Origin: CAYURP01 sp964447175
Lineage (GTDB): Bacteria > Zixibacteria > MSB-5A5 > SM23-73-2
Reading direction: 5' to 3'
DNA length: 29,132 bases
Assembly (NCBI GenBank): GCA_964447175.1
Contig: CAYURP010000033.1
Location: 1-29,132, forward strand
The position numbers and the translations under genes are program-made. This document shows, piece after piece, positions 17,491 to 24,889 of the stretch (position 1 is its first letter; each line of letters begins with the position of its first letter). Under the pieces are notes generated by a model. The model saw only the letters and a program-made list of their open reading frames with translations, did not search any database and was not told the origin of the DNA.

Positions 17491-17516
17491 GACAAGCAAT
17501 GTTTTTTTGATATATT
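17489..17516 (+). promoter_or_regulatory. Main promoter of the tRNA operon (P2)
   Basis: TTGACA at 17489-17494, 16 bp, TATATT at 17511-17516. Transcription would start near 17523, ten bases before the tRNA-Thr gene, as is usual for stable RNA. Confidence 0.75.
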
Positions 17517-17532
17517 TTGTTGTTTGATTTTT

Positions 17533-17604
17533 GCCGATGTAGCTCAACGGTAGAGCAAGTGATTTGTAATCACTAGGTTGGAGGTTCGAATCCTCTCATC
17601 GGCT
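17533..17604 (+). tRNA. tRNA-Thr (anticodon TGT)
   Basis: Complete cloverleaf: acceptor GCCGATG / CATCGGC, D stem GCTC / GAGC, anticodon stem AGTGA / TCACT around loop TTTGTAA, and T arm with GGTTCGAAT. The discriminator is T and no CCA is encoded. It opens the operon order Thr-Tyr-Gly-Thr-tuf. Confidence 0.97.
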
Positions 17605-17612
17605 AACATAGC

Positions 17613-18052
17613 AGTCTAAGAGTTTATGAAGTTTAAGAGTTTAGAAGTTTGAAAAAAGAATCAAAGGTATTTGGCTTCGAAAAGTTGGTAGTATGGCAAA
17701 AATCTATTGATCTAGCAGATACAATTTATGAGGTTACAAAGAGTTTCCCGAGAAAGGAATCGCATATTCTATTGCCTCAGCTTTTAAGAAGCAGCAATTC
17801 AATTCCAGCTAATATAGCGGAAGGAAGTTTTAGAAGATCAAAAAAGGAGTTCATTCAGTTTTTATATATAGCAAAAGGTTCTCTCGGAGAAACAATAACT
17901 TATTTGGAATTAGCTTTAAGGCAGAGATATATGGATAAATTGTTTATGAAGATTTAATCTCAAGAAGCAAGGAGGTTTTAACTCTTTTAGTTGCTCTGAT
18001 AAAATCGTTTGATAAAAGACCTTTAAACTAATAAACTTATAAACTTTGGACT
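17613..18052 (+). mobile_element. IVS-like element with imperfect terminal inverted repeats
   Basis: The left arm 17613-17647 and the right arm 18021-18052 are reverse complements apart from single-base bulges. In order the matching blocks are AGTC, AA, AGTTTAT, AAGTTTA, AGTTTA and AAG, about 29 matched positions. Between them lies a broken four-helix-bundle gene of the kind found in 23S rRNA intervening sequences. The element begins nine bases after tRNA-Thr and ends six bases before tRNA-Tyr. In the tRNA precursor the arms would fold into one long stem carrying the gene in its loop. I infer an IVS-like insertion; no transposase is encoded. Confidence 0.65.
17649..18031 (+). pseudogene. Four-helix-bundle (23S rRNA IVS-type) protein gene, frameshifted
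   Basis: The first frame (TTG start at 17649, stop at 17955-17957, 102 residues) shows the family motifs FEKLVVWQKSIDLADTIYEV, LLRSSNSIPANIAEGSFRRSKKEF and AKGSLGETITYLELALRQRY, then stops early. From GTT at 17942 the next frame continues the expected last helix, VYEDLISRSKEVLTLLVALI, to a stop at 18029-18031. One missing base near 17940 would join them into about 127 residues, a normal length for the family. So the gene is broken by a single-base deletion or carries a sequencing error. Its function is unknown; homologues occur as inserts in 23S rRNA or as free cassettes. No Shine-Dalgarno sequence is visible. Confidence 0.78.
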
Positions 18053-18058
18053 ATTCCT

Positions 18059-18141
18059 GGAGGGGTACCCAAGTGGCCAAAGGGAACAGACTGTAAATCT
18101 GTCGGCGATTGCCTTCAGAGGTTCAAATCCTCTCCCCTCCA
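18059..18141 (+). tRNA. tRNA-Tyr (anticodon GTA)
   Basis: Type II tRNA of 83 bases with the long variable arm: acceptor GGAGGGG / CCCCTCC, anticodon stem ACAGA / TCTGT around CTGTAAA, T loop GTTCAAATC, discriminator A, no encoded CCA. Confidence 0.97.
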
Positions 18142-18211
18142 TTTGAAGGATGGTTATTGGTTGATGGTTGATAGTAGTTTTTTGGTAGGGTGGTGAGGTA
18201 GAACTAACCAT

Positions 18212-18286
18212 GCGGGAGTAACTCAGTTGGTTTAGAGTCACAGCCTTCCAAGCTGTTGGTCGCGGGTTCGAGTCCCGTCTCCCGCT
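18212..18286 (+). tRNA. tRNA-Gly (anticodon TCC)
   Basis: Acceptor GCGGGAG / CTCCCGC, D stem ACTC / GAGT, anticodon stem ACAGC / GCTGT around CTTCCAA, T arm GCGGGTTCGAGTCCCGT, discriminator T. A run of T (18286-18291) follows directly and may help end transcription. This is the last tRNA before the island, and its 3' end has a degenerate second copy at 24529-24553. Confidence 0.97.
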
Positions 18287-18300
18287 TTTTTGATTTATCC

Positions 18301-18354
18301 ATTCAATTATCTGTCAGGTCATACCCGTTGGGCAAGACTTGACAGAACACAAAA
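18301..18354. repeat. Composite hairpin repeat, copy C (right third only)
   Basis: CTGTCAGGTC (18311-18320) pairs with GACTTGACAG (18336-18345), with CCC-GTT-GGG inside the loop, then the tail AACACAAAA. It matches the right-hand hairpin of copies A and B, including the preceding CAA-TAT context. It lies 15 bases after tRNA-Gly, at the left border of the island. Confidence 0.75.
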
Positions 18355-18471
18355 GAAAGTATTATCAATTTGACTAGGAAAAAATTGAATAAAGGATGTT
18401 TCCCACAAAAATCGAGATAACGAACTGGTAGGCATTCATAAATTTTAAAGTGATAATCTCATAGTGTAGCT

Positions 18472-19602
18472 ATGAATAGAATTTTTACAAAGGAAGAAAA
18501 AGAGAAGGCAAAAAAGTCAAAACGTCCCTGGTACACACCGCTATTTGTATCCTTGATACTCAATGATAAAAAAGAAGGGATTAAATTTAAAAATCAGATA
18601 GAGAGATGGTTCAAAAATTTACCTGAGACTGAGAAAAAGCATTTTCTAACTAGATTTAGAAGTAAGAATGATAGAGAACATTTATCCACTTTTTTTGAAC
18701 TGATGTGGAACCAATTCTTTTTTGAAGAAAATTGGACCGTATCCCCTCATCCATTAATTCCAGGAAGTAACAACAAAATTGATTTCTATATTAAAAACAC
18801 AAAACAGAATTTTTATTTTGAAGTCGTAACTGTATTTATAGATCCTAAGTTAGAGAAAAGAGAAAGATTGATTGATGAATTGTTAAACAAGTTAAATGAG
18901 ATTGAGCATTATTTTTTGATATCTGTTAATATCGAGAGTTGGTTGCCAGTTGGGTTAAAAACTTCAAAAGTCAAAACCTTTATTAAATCTGAACTTGATA
19001 AACTTGATCCAAAACAAGATTGTATTTTACCAAATGACAGTCGAGAAATATTCTATGACTACAAGGGCTATAAAATCAAATTCAGAATTTATGGAAAGAA
19101 AAAAGTCAGAAAGGACCCTATAATTGGTTCTTATATGGGTCCTGGATTTTCTGGTCCTGTGGGTTCTCCTCAGATTAGAAATAGAATTGAGGAAAAGATA
19201 AAAAAATATAGGGGCGTAGAAAAAACAGGGTGCCCGTTCATTATTGGCCTATGTAGCGGTGAGAATTGGAGAATTACAGAAGATAGCTTGGACTTCGAAC
19301 TATTCGGGAAGCCGATCTTGGTATGGAAAGAAGATAATCCCAAGTCCTCAAAGTGGGAACGAGACGATTCTGGTTTATTTAGAAAACATCCAAGATTAAG
19401 TGCAGCAATATTTTGTGCGAGATCGTCAAAAGAAATCGGAAATGATCTCAATATAGTTTATAAAATGAAGTTATTTCATAACCCCTTCGCAATAAACTCC
19501 CTAAGAGAGAATGTATTTTCTTCTTTGCCACAGTTCGTTGTAAGAGGACAGCTTATGAAGACGATAAATGATGATCCGGATACTGTGGTAATTTTCCATT
19601 AA
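18472..19602 (+). CDS. Unknown protein with possible PD-(D/E)XK-like nuclease core
   Basis: I do not recognise a named family. The 376-residue soluble protein is rich in Lys, Glu and aromatic residues, without signal or membrane segments. Around residues 102-125 a beta-hairpin pattern NKIDFYIKN...FYFEVVTVF resembles the core of restriction-like nucleases (Asp, then Glu in a buried strand). The expected Lys after the Glu is replaced by Val, so the site may be degenerate or the likeness accidental. The C-terminal half has LSAAIFCARSS, LFHNPFAIN and FVVRGQL. Its AT content is higher than that of the housekeeping genes, and it lies alone between repeat copies C and A, which fits horizontally acquired, possibly defence-related cargo. 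No Shine-Dalgarno sequence is evident. Confidence 0.65.
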   Translation: MNRIFTKEEKEKAKKSKRPWYTPLFVSLILNDKKEGIKFKNQIERWFKNLPETEKKHFLTRFRSKNDREHLSTFFELMWNQFFFEENWTVSPHPLIPGSNNKIDFYIKNTKQNFYFEVVTVFIDPKLEKRERLIDELLNKLNEIEHYFLISVNIESWLPVGLKTSKVKTFIKSELDKLDPKQDCILPNDSREIFYDYKGYKIKFRIYGKKKVRKDPIIGSYMGPGFSGPVGSPQIRNRIEEKIKKYRGVEKTGCPFIIGLCSGENWRITEDSLDFELFGKPILVWKEDNPKSSKWERDDSGLFRKHPRLSAAIFCARSSKEIGNDLNIVYKMKLFHNPFAINSLRENVFSSLPQFVVRGQLMKTINDDPDTVVIFH

Positions 19603-19720
19603 AAAACTTTATGACTCTTGTTTCCAGATGGACTCTTGACAAATACAATAACTTTCATTAAAAAGAAGGAAAATTACCTTGACTTGTTTAATCAAAGTCT
19701 TTATCTATCTATTTAACTAG

Positions 19721-19865
19721 TTCTTGTTGTGTCAGGTCTTGCTTATGGCTTGACATGAGTGTGACCTGACACATATACCAAAAAATCAGGAGCACGGGGC
19801 TCCTGATCTACTCAACTATCTGTCAGGTCACACCCGCTGGGCAAGACCTGACAGAACACAAAAAA
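19721..19865. repeat. Composite hairpin repeat, copy A (complete, three hairpins)
   Basis: Hairpin 1: TGTGTCAGGTC (19728-19738) with GACCTGACACA (19763-19773), perfect 11 bp, with CTTATG / CATGAG inside. Hairpin 2: ATCAGGAGC (19785-19793) with GCTCCTGAT (19799-19807), perfect 9 bp. Hairpin 3: CTGTCAGGTC (19820-19829) with GACCTGACAG (19845-19854), perfect 10 bp, then AACACAAAAAA. The same order recurs at 24570-24808. It fills the gap between the nuclease-like gene and the acetyltransferase gene. Confidence 0.88.
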
Positions 19866-19901
19866 GTGTGATAATACTCATGAAAGCACAGGATTTATTG
19901 T

Positions 19902-20294
19902 ATGATACAAGAAATTATTCTTAGAGATTTTCCGTGGGATGAAATACCTTGGGCTCGAAGTAATCCTGGAATAAATGCACTTAGAATCACTATGCCTCCA
20001 CCACTTGACCAGGAAGCTCAGGTTTTGATACTACGGAAAAACAATAGACCAGTCGCTTATCTTGTATATAGTGTGTGGAGCAATGCTGGCTACATAGAAA
20101 TACATTATTTACAATCCGACATTTCCTATCAGAAAAAAGGCTACGCTACTGAGTTAATGAATTGGGTCTGTTCAAAGTATAGTAGCAACTATGAGATGCG
20201 TCTATATAGGACATCAGGTGTTGCAGACACTTTGTTAAAAAAATGGGGTTTTGAAAACACGACAGGATTAAAATGGGTTCGTAAAAGGCAATAA
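19902..20294 (+). CDS. GNAT family N-acetyltransferase
   Basis: A 130-residue single-domain GNAT protein. The acetyl-CoA-binding motif A is seen as YLQSDISYQKKGYATELMNW, with Q-x-x-G-x-A in place of R-x-x-G-x-G/A. RPVAYLVYSVW forms the preceding strands, and LLKKWGFENT is the usual C-terminal motif before the last strand. Length is slightly short for the family. The substrate is unknown. It lies as a single gene between repeat copies A and D and 36 bases after copy A; no Shine-Dalgarno sequence is obvious. A cassette-like acquisition together with its flanking repeats is likely. Confidence 0.82.
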   Translation: MIQEIILRDFPWDEIPWARSNPGINALRITMPPPLDQEAQVLILRKNNRPVAYLVYSVWSNAGYIEIHYLQSDISYQKKGYATELMNWVCSKYSSNYEMRLYRTSGVADTLLKKWGFENTTGLKWVRKRQ

Positions 20295-20303
20295 TACATA
20301 GCC

Positions 20304-20345
20304 TTCCTTGTTGTGTCAGGAGCACGGGGCTCCTGACCTACTCCA
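20304..20345. repeat. Composite hairpin repeat, copy D (deleted form)
   Basis: It begins CTTGTTGTGTCAGG like copies A and B, then continues directly as hairpin 2: GTCAGGAGC (20315-20323) pairs perfectly with GCTCCTGAC (20329-20337), followed by CTACTC. It looks like copy A after loss of the segment between its two TCAGG motifs. Confidence 0.72.
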
Positions 20346-20357
20346 CTGATAACTATA

Positions 20358-20452
20358 AGGACAAGGTCAGGAGACCTTGTCCTACCCAATTTGTCGTGAC
20401 CAATGGCAGAGGCCACTGGTCTACCCTAATTTCAGGTGTGCAGGATACCTGA
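20358..20452. repeat. Row of three further hairpins
   Basis: AGGACAAGGTC (20358-20368) with GACCTTGTCCT (20373-20383), perfect 11 bp. GACCAATGG (20398-20406) with CCACTGGTC (20413-20421), one mismatch. TCAGGT (20432-20437) with ACCTGA (20447-20452). They lie between copy D and the 3' end of the minus-strand TPR gene. No T-runs follow, so they are not simple terminators; AGGTC/GACCT is shared with the composite repeat. Confidence 0.68.
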
Positions 20453-20476
20453 TAGAATATACATAAAATCGATACA

Positions 20477-22651
20477 TTAATCCTGAGAACGGAGTCTTCT
20501 AATCCATTCCTTTACTTTTTCCTTTTGAGTTTCATCTGTACTTTTTCTTAGAAACAACTCAAAATTCTCAAGCGCTTTTTCTTTTAATCCCTTTTGAGAA
20601 TAAACCAGACCCAGATGATAATAGACTGGAGCATAATCGGGTACAACCTGTAAAAACTGGTTAAATTCAACCAGAGCTTTATCCAAGGAATCTCTCGCAA
20701 AATAAACTTGGCCTAACCCATAATGAGCATAATGACACTCCGGGTTAATCTTAAGTGCTTTTTTATAAGCTTCTATAGCCTTTTTAATTTCTCCGAGTTT
20801 AAATAGGATATAGCCGATATCATGGTACTCATCAGCTCCTATTCCGCCGAGTCTTTCGGCTTTCTTGAATTGCGCCAAAGCTTCCCTCAATCTTCCTTTT
20901 AAAAGTAGACTGATGGCAAGGTTCACTCTAAAAATCTTTTGATAGGGATTCAGATAAACAGCCCTTTCAAACGCACTCAAAGCTTCATCCACTTGGTCTC
21001 GCTTAAGGTAAATGATCCCTAATTCGCCATAGGCCTGGTCGAAATCTGGATTTATTTCTATCGCTTTTTTCAAAAATGTTGTAGCTTTATCATAGTCACC
21101 CTCTACAATGTAGGTATGAGCCACACGAGTTAGAGAATCCTCTGGAAATACCTGAAAGAGTCCAGCGATGACATCATCGGCTTCTTTGGAGCTACCTTTT
21201 TGAGAGTAATAACCACCTAAGAGGTACCTGCTGCCTCGACTGCGTTTCGGATCTAAGTCGAGAAGATTCTTGAACCGATCAATTGATTTATCTGTATTTG
21301 CATTTAATAGAAACCAGGGGAGGGTAGAGAGAATTGTGACGAAAGCCAAGATTACCACCGAACGCCTTTTAGATTTTAAAAGAGTTACAAATAGATAAAC
21401 ACCCAAAAAAGAATAACCTAACGTTACATTTGAGAATAAGTCCCAATCTCTAACTGCTCCCAATTTAGGATCAACAAAGAAATGAAATGAGAGTTGCATT
21501 ATGGAGACTATTGTCAAGAAGATTATGATTGGACTTCTAAATTTTATCATACCTTTAAAGGTCAAGCTCAAGGCTAAAAGCAAAATTACTCCAACCGGAG
21601 AAAGAAGAAGGTGGTGATTTAGAATATCCAAGAGATGAGAAAAAGAGAAAAGGGTGTAGTCAGGTGCCAGCGACCTTCCTTTTAAAAGTGGAACAAAAAT
21701 CTCTAAGAATGCTGGATGCATAGTCAAGACGAAATATATTGAGAGACCTGAAAGAAAAATCAGAATTAAAACACCTAAAAATACCCTTTTCATAGTGAAA
21801 ACCATCTCATCTTCTTTTCTTTTCACGGTGAAAAGGAAAAAAAGTGAAGGTAAAAGAATAACCGAGGATAAATGCAGACCTATAGATAGAAAGCAGAAAA
21901 AAGCAGGCAAGATAATTTTAGCCTTTCCCTGAAGATATCTCAGGGAGAAATAAAGATAAGTAAAGATACACACATAAGTCAGAGTATAATGTTCTTTATA
22001 ACCCAAGAAAAGCAGGGTTGCTCCAGAGAATAGAAATAGAGAAAAGACAAGGAATCTATCAAACCTATCTTGAGAAAGAGTCTTCATTAAGAAAAATAAA
22101 ACGAAAATAAAAACTCCACCACTAAAAATACTCAAGCTTATGTACATGGATTCAGCAGAAGGTGAAAAAAAGAGCCGGATAAGTTTATACAAATAGAGAT
22201 GAGAAAAAACCTCCAAAGGCTCGGGCCATATTTTAAAGTAATTTTCAGATTTTAGTTGAGAAATACACAAGTAACCATCCCCTAAGAAGTGCGTTTTTGT
22301 TCTTAAAAGCCAGAAAACGAGCATGAAGGTTAAACTTAGGAGAGAATAGCCGAAGAATTCTCTCTTGCTAAAAAAACTCGACAAAAGAGAGAAAAATCGG
22401 CTCAAGTATTCAGAAATCCTTGAATTAACCAAGGGCAGAAGGATTAATAGCCCCAATACAGTAAAACTAAGCTTTATCCATAGAGGGAAATAAGCTAAGT
22501 GGTTAATTCCCCAAAGCCTGCTTTCAGGGAAAAAAGAGGAGAAAAAATGGGCTAAAGTGAGACTTCCCCAGAGAAATGCTATGAGTAAGTCAAATTTCAG
22601 AGAGAATTTAGTATCCAGATTTTTTCTGTCTGATTCTTGTTCCATATCCAT
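20477..22651 (-). CDS. Polytopic membrane protein with C-terminal TPR domain, GT-C-like
   Basis: The 724-residue protein has about twelve hydrophobic helices in residues 24-450. At least five tetratricopeptide repeats follow, from about residue 460 to the end, for example NPDFDQAYGELGIIYLKRDQ and NPECHYAHYGLGQVYFARDS. The membrane part contains FLGDGYL after the third helix and a GYKEHYTLTYV segment. This recalls GT-C glycosyltransferase-like or PMT-type membrane proteins joined to TPRs, but no catalytic motif is certain. A weak promoter (TTTACA, 17 bp, TATTTT on the minus strand, 22664-22692) precedes the ATG; an alternative ATG lies two codons on. With the next minus-strand gene it may act in envelope glycan assembly; this is inference. 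Confidence 0.8.
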   Translation of the reverse strand: MDMEQESDRKNLDTKFSLKFDLLIAFLWGSLTLAHFFSSFFPESRLWGINHLAYFPLWIKLSFTVLGLLILLPLVNSRISEYLSRFFSLLSSFFSKREFFGYSLLSLTFMLVFWLLRTKTHFLGDGYLCISQLKSENYFKIWPEPLEVFSHLYLYKLIRLFFSPSAESMYISLSIFSGGVFIFVLFFLMKTLSQDRFDRFLVFSLFLFSGATLLFLGYKEHYTLTYVCIFTYLYFSLRYLQGKAKIILPAFFCFLSIGLHLSSVILLPSLFFLFTVKRKEDEMVFTMKRVFLGVLILIFLSGLSIYFVLTMHPAFLEIFVPLLKGRSLAPDYTLFSFSHLLDILNHHLLLSPVGVILLLALSLTFKGMIKFRSPIIIFLTIVSIMQLSFHFFVDPKLGAVRDWDLFSNVTLGYSFLGVYLFVTLLKSKRRSVVILAFVTILSTLPWFLLNANTDKSIDRFKNLLDLDPKRSRGSRYLLGGYYSQKGSSKEADDVIAGLFQVFPEDSLTRVAHTYIVEGDYDKATTFLKKAIEINPDFDQAYGELGIIYLKRDQVDEALSAFERAVYLNPYQKIFRVNLAISLLLKGRLREALAQFKKAERLGGIGADEYHDIGYILFKLGEIKKAIEAYKKALKINPECHYAHYGLGQVYFARDSLDKALVEFNQFLQVVPDYAPVYYHLGLVYSQKGLKEKALENFELFLRKSTDETQKEKVKEWIRRLRSQD

Positions 22652-22960
22652 ATTTGTATCAAGAAAATACCAAATTAATCGATTTGTGTAAAGACCTTTT
22701 TAGGAAAGAGAATACCCGCTGGAAAGTTGGACAATGAATAGGTTCTAAAGAAACAACTTCCTCATGATCGATCATATCCTTCAATCACCTCATCAAGATG
22801 AAATATTCTGCCACTGTGTGCGTGATCAAAAATTCACTCAACTAATTTCTTCAAAGAATCAGAATTTTTTTTACCAGTTATTTTAATATTGGAAAAAGCT
22901 GGGAGGATGATTGTGGTGGAGAGTTGGAGTATCTCTTTCTAAAAAATGAAGCTTGATTTA
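22652..22960. other. Spacer between two minus-strand membrane-protein genes
   Basis: No gene is seen. It contains a weak minus-strand promoter candidate (22664-22692) and a perfect 12-bp palindrome ATGATCGATCAT at 22764-22775 of unknown meaning. Confidence 0.45.
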
Positions 22961-24004
22961 TTATGTTCCAGATAGATTGAGATTTTTAGAAGTTCTACCA
23001 TCGAGTGGGACAAGGTTTTCTGTTATTCTCATATTCTGGAGAGCCATTGGTATAAGGATTAGGTAGAACCACGAAAATATCCTTATTTCTCCGAATACAG
23101 CAAAGCAAAATGAAAATATTGTAAAAAAAGAGATTAGGACAAACCCCCATCTGAAGAATATGTGGCTTGTTTTAAAGTTTTTAATGGCTAAAAAAATCAA
23201 AAAGCCAAACGCTGGGATGAAAAACCAGGATGGATTGAAATAGGGTAAAACCACTTTAGTAATATTTATCTCTTGGGGATATTTTACTATTTTGTTTAAG
23301 AAGTCTAAATTACGTCCAGCCTGCCATAGATCATAATACCTATATTTAACACCATAGATTAGTCGAGGTATAAGCAAAGCATATCCAGAGACAAGAAAGG
23401 GGATGACTAAATCTAATATATTTTTCTTTTTACTCCAGTAAAGTAAATTCAACACGGGTAAAATTAAAAAAATCGTTTCCCTATTCAAGGTCCCCAAGAA
23501 GATAACCCCATTCAACATAAGCACACGGTCAGTCCTCAGTATTCCCACAAAACCTAAGCTGATGAATAATATGTCCAGAAAATGATCGTGGTAATCATAG
23601 AGGAAACTGAGCGGAATCAACGCGCAAAATAGAAGTGTCCCAATTATTGGGAAATTACGTGGCAAATTTGTCTGTAATATGTTAATCCAAGAGAAAAGGT
23701 AATAAATTCCTAAAAGAGCCAAAAATATAGTCAATATTCTCAAAGGCTCATAGATCCAGGCAATCTTATCTGATTTATTCTCACATCCCAGAAGTTTCTC
23801 TAAAGTCATATAAATCCAAGGGAACAAAACACGATGTTGCATTGGGGCTCGAGCATTCCCTTCAACAACTCTATTGATAGAACCGAATCCACTCCATTCG
23901 TGACCATAACCACTATTGAAATATGTTATTCCAAAATAAACATAATCTAAAACAAAAGCCAAAACCAAAAATAGAATGATGATTTTTAGAGTAAAGACCT
24001 TCAT
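22961..24004 (-). CDS. Polytopic membrane protein, possibly GT-C-like
   Basis: The 347-residue protein has about nine or ten hydrophobic helices. Its first extracytoplasmic loop after helix 1 is long and contains NARAPMQHRVLFPWIY; later come LYDYHDHFLDILF and GTLNRETIFLILPVLNLLYW. The loop with charged residues and the NRE motif after a helix pair recall membrane glycosyltransferases of the GT-C fold and polysaccharide polymerase-like proteins, but I cannot name a family. AAAAAA rather than a Shine-Dalgarno sequence lies before the ATG. It has the same orientation as the TPR membrane gene, with 309 bases between them. Confidence 0.7.
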   Translation of the reverse strand: MKVFTLKIIILFLVLAFVLDYVYFGITYFNSGYGHEWSGFGSINRVVEGNARAPMQHRVLFPWIYMTLEKLLGCENKSDKIAWIYEPLRILTIFLALLGIYYLFSWINILQTNLPRNFPIIGTLLFCALIPLSFLYDYHDHFLDILFISLGFVGILRTDRVLMLNGVIFLGTLNRETIFLILPVLNLLYWSKKKNILDLVIPFLVSGYALLIPRLIYGVKYRYYDLWQAGRNLDFLNKIVKYPQEINITKVVLPYFNPSWFFIPAFGFLIFLAIKNFKTSHIFFRWGFVLISFFTIFSFCFAVFGEIRIFSWFYLILIPMALQNMRITENLVPLDGRTSKNLNLSGT

Positions 24005-24528
24005 TTTTTTCTCGAATCTTATCGATGAACTACCTGCTCTTTGCTATCTGAGTGGAAAGTTTCAAAATCTCTTTTATCAATAGCTTTTATTTTTGATTTA
24101 TTCTTTTAGTAATTTAACATCTACATATTCTATAGCGATAAATTATTCACCCTATACTTCATCAATCTTGTAAATGATAGTGATATTGCAATGAGTTATT
24201 GTTCTACCAATCATTTTAACCCCAAGTCAACCTCTATTAGTAATTTATTAAAAAACAACTGATTGTCAACCAAAAAGTTGACTACTGGTCAGATCAAGAA
24301 ATTATACAGTTAGTATGTAATAACACCGCCACCTTTATATGGATAGGGGTTCCTTAATTCATAATAACAAGGGGTGGTGCATGCCATCCCCGCTGTTTTA
24401 ATTTTATTTCAATTTGAGTGGGTTTTCTTGGGTTTTTATGCGTTATAGTGGGCTAGCACAAAGTTGACATCTTTTTGTCTTTCTTTGTAGTAACCCATCT
24501 GACAACATCTTACAGAGAAGTTTTAAAA

Positions 24529-24553
24529 GGGTTCGGGCGCCGTCTCCTGCTTT
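24529..24553 (+). repeat. Degenerate copy of the tRNA-Gly 3' end
   Basis: Compared with tRNA-Gly 18264-18288, 21 of 25 bases are identical, including GGGTTCG at the left, CCGTCTCC in the middle and GCTTT at the right. Weaker likeness continues upstream: GTAACCCA at 24490-24497 and TTACAG at 24511-24516 match the D-arm and anticodon-stem region without gaps. Some seven bases are missing before the T arm. It could be an old attachment-site duplicate or a decayed tRNA-Gly gene. Confidence 0.6.
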
Positions 24554-24569
24554 AATGTTGTAATTTCTT

Positions 24570-24808
24570 TTCTTGTTGTGTCAGGTCTTGCTCATGGTTT
24601 ACCATGAGTGTGATCTGATACCTATAGGTCAACATTTAACGCGAATTGGAATAGGGGTTTGCGTTTTTGGAAACAGTTCGTAGGTCAAATGTCCTGGTAC
24701 CTGACAGCAAAAGCAGTCAGGAGCAAGGGGATCCTGACCTACTCAACTACTCAACTATCTGTCAGGTCACACTCACTAGGGCGAGCAAGACCTGACGGAA
24801 CACAAAAA
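24570..24808. repeat. Composite hairpin repeat, copy B (with extra segment)
   Basis: It starts TTCTTGTTGTGTCAGGTC like copy A. Hairpin 1 is degenerate outside (TGTCAGGTC against GATCTGATA) but has a perfect inner stem CTCATGG / CCATGAG (24591-24607). Hairpin 2 is GTCAGGA (24716-24722) with TCCTGAC (24732-24738). Hairpin 3 is CTGTCAGGTC (24759-24768) with GACCTGACG (24789-24797), then AACACAAAAA. About 95 extra bases lie between hairpins 1 and 2 compared with copy A. Confidence 0.82.
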
Positions 24809-24889
24809 CAGATGAATTAATGAGAGAATCTAAAAAAATGGTGGAAATCCCAGGAACTGGTCTTGACGACAATTCCATCAGAAACGGAG

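Noticed and set aside
18301..20455. CRISPR array or integron attC array
   Set aside because: The repeats are too few, unevenly spaced and themselves hairpins; there are no uniform spacers, no cas genes, no attC core (GTTRRRY) and no integrase in the window.
24278..24308. Promoter TTGACT...TATACA in the gene-free part of the island
   Set aside because: Spacing of 19 bp is too long and no gene follows on the plus strand.
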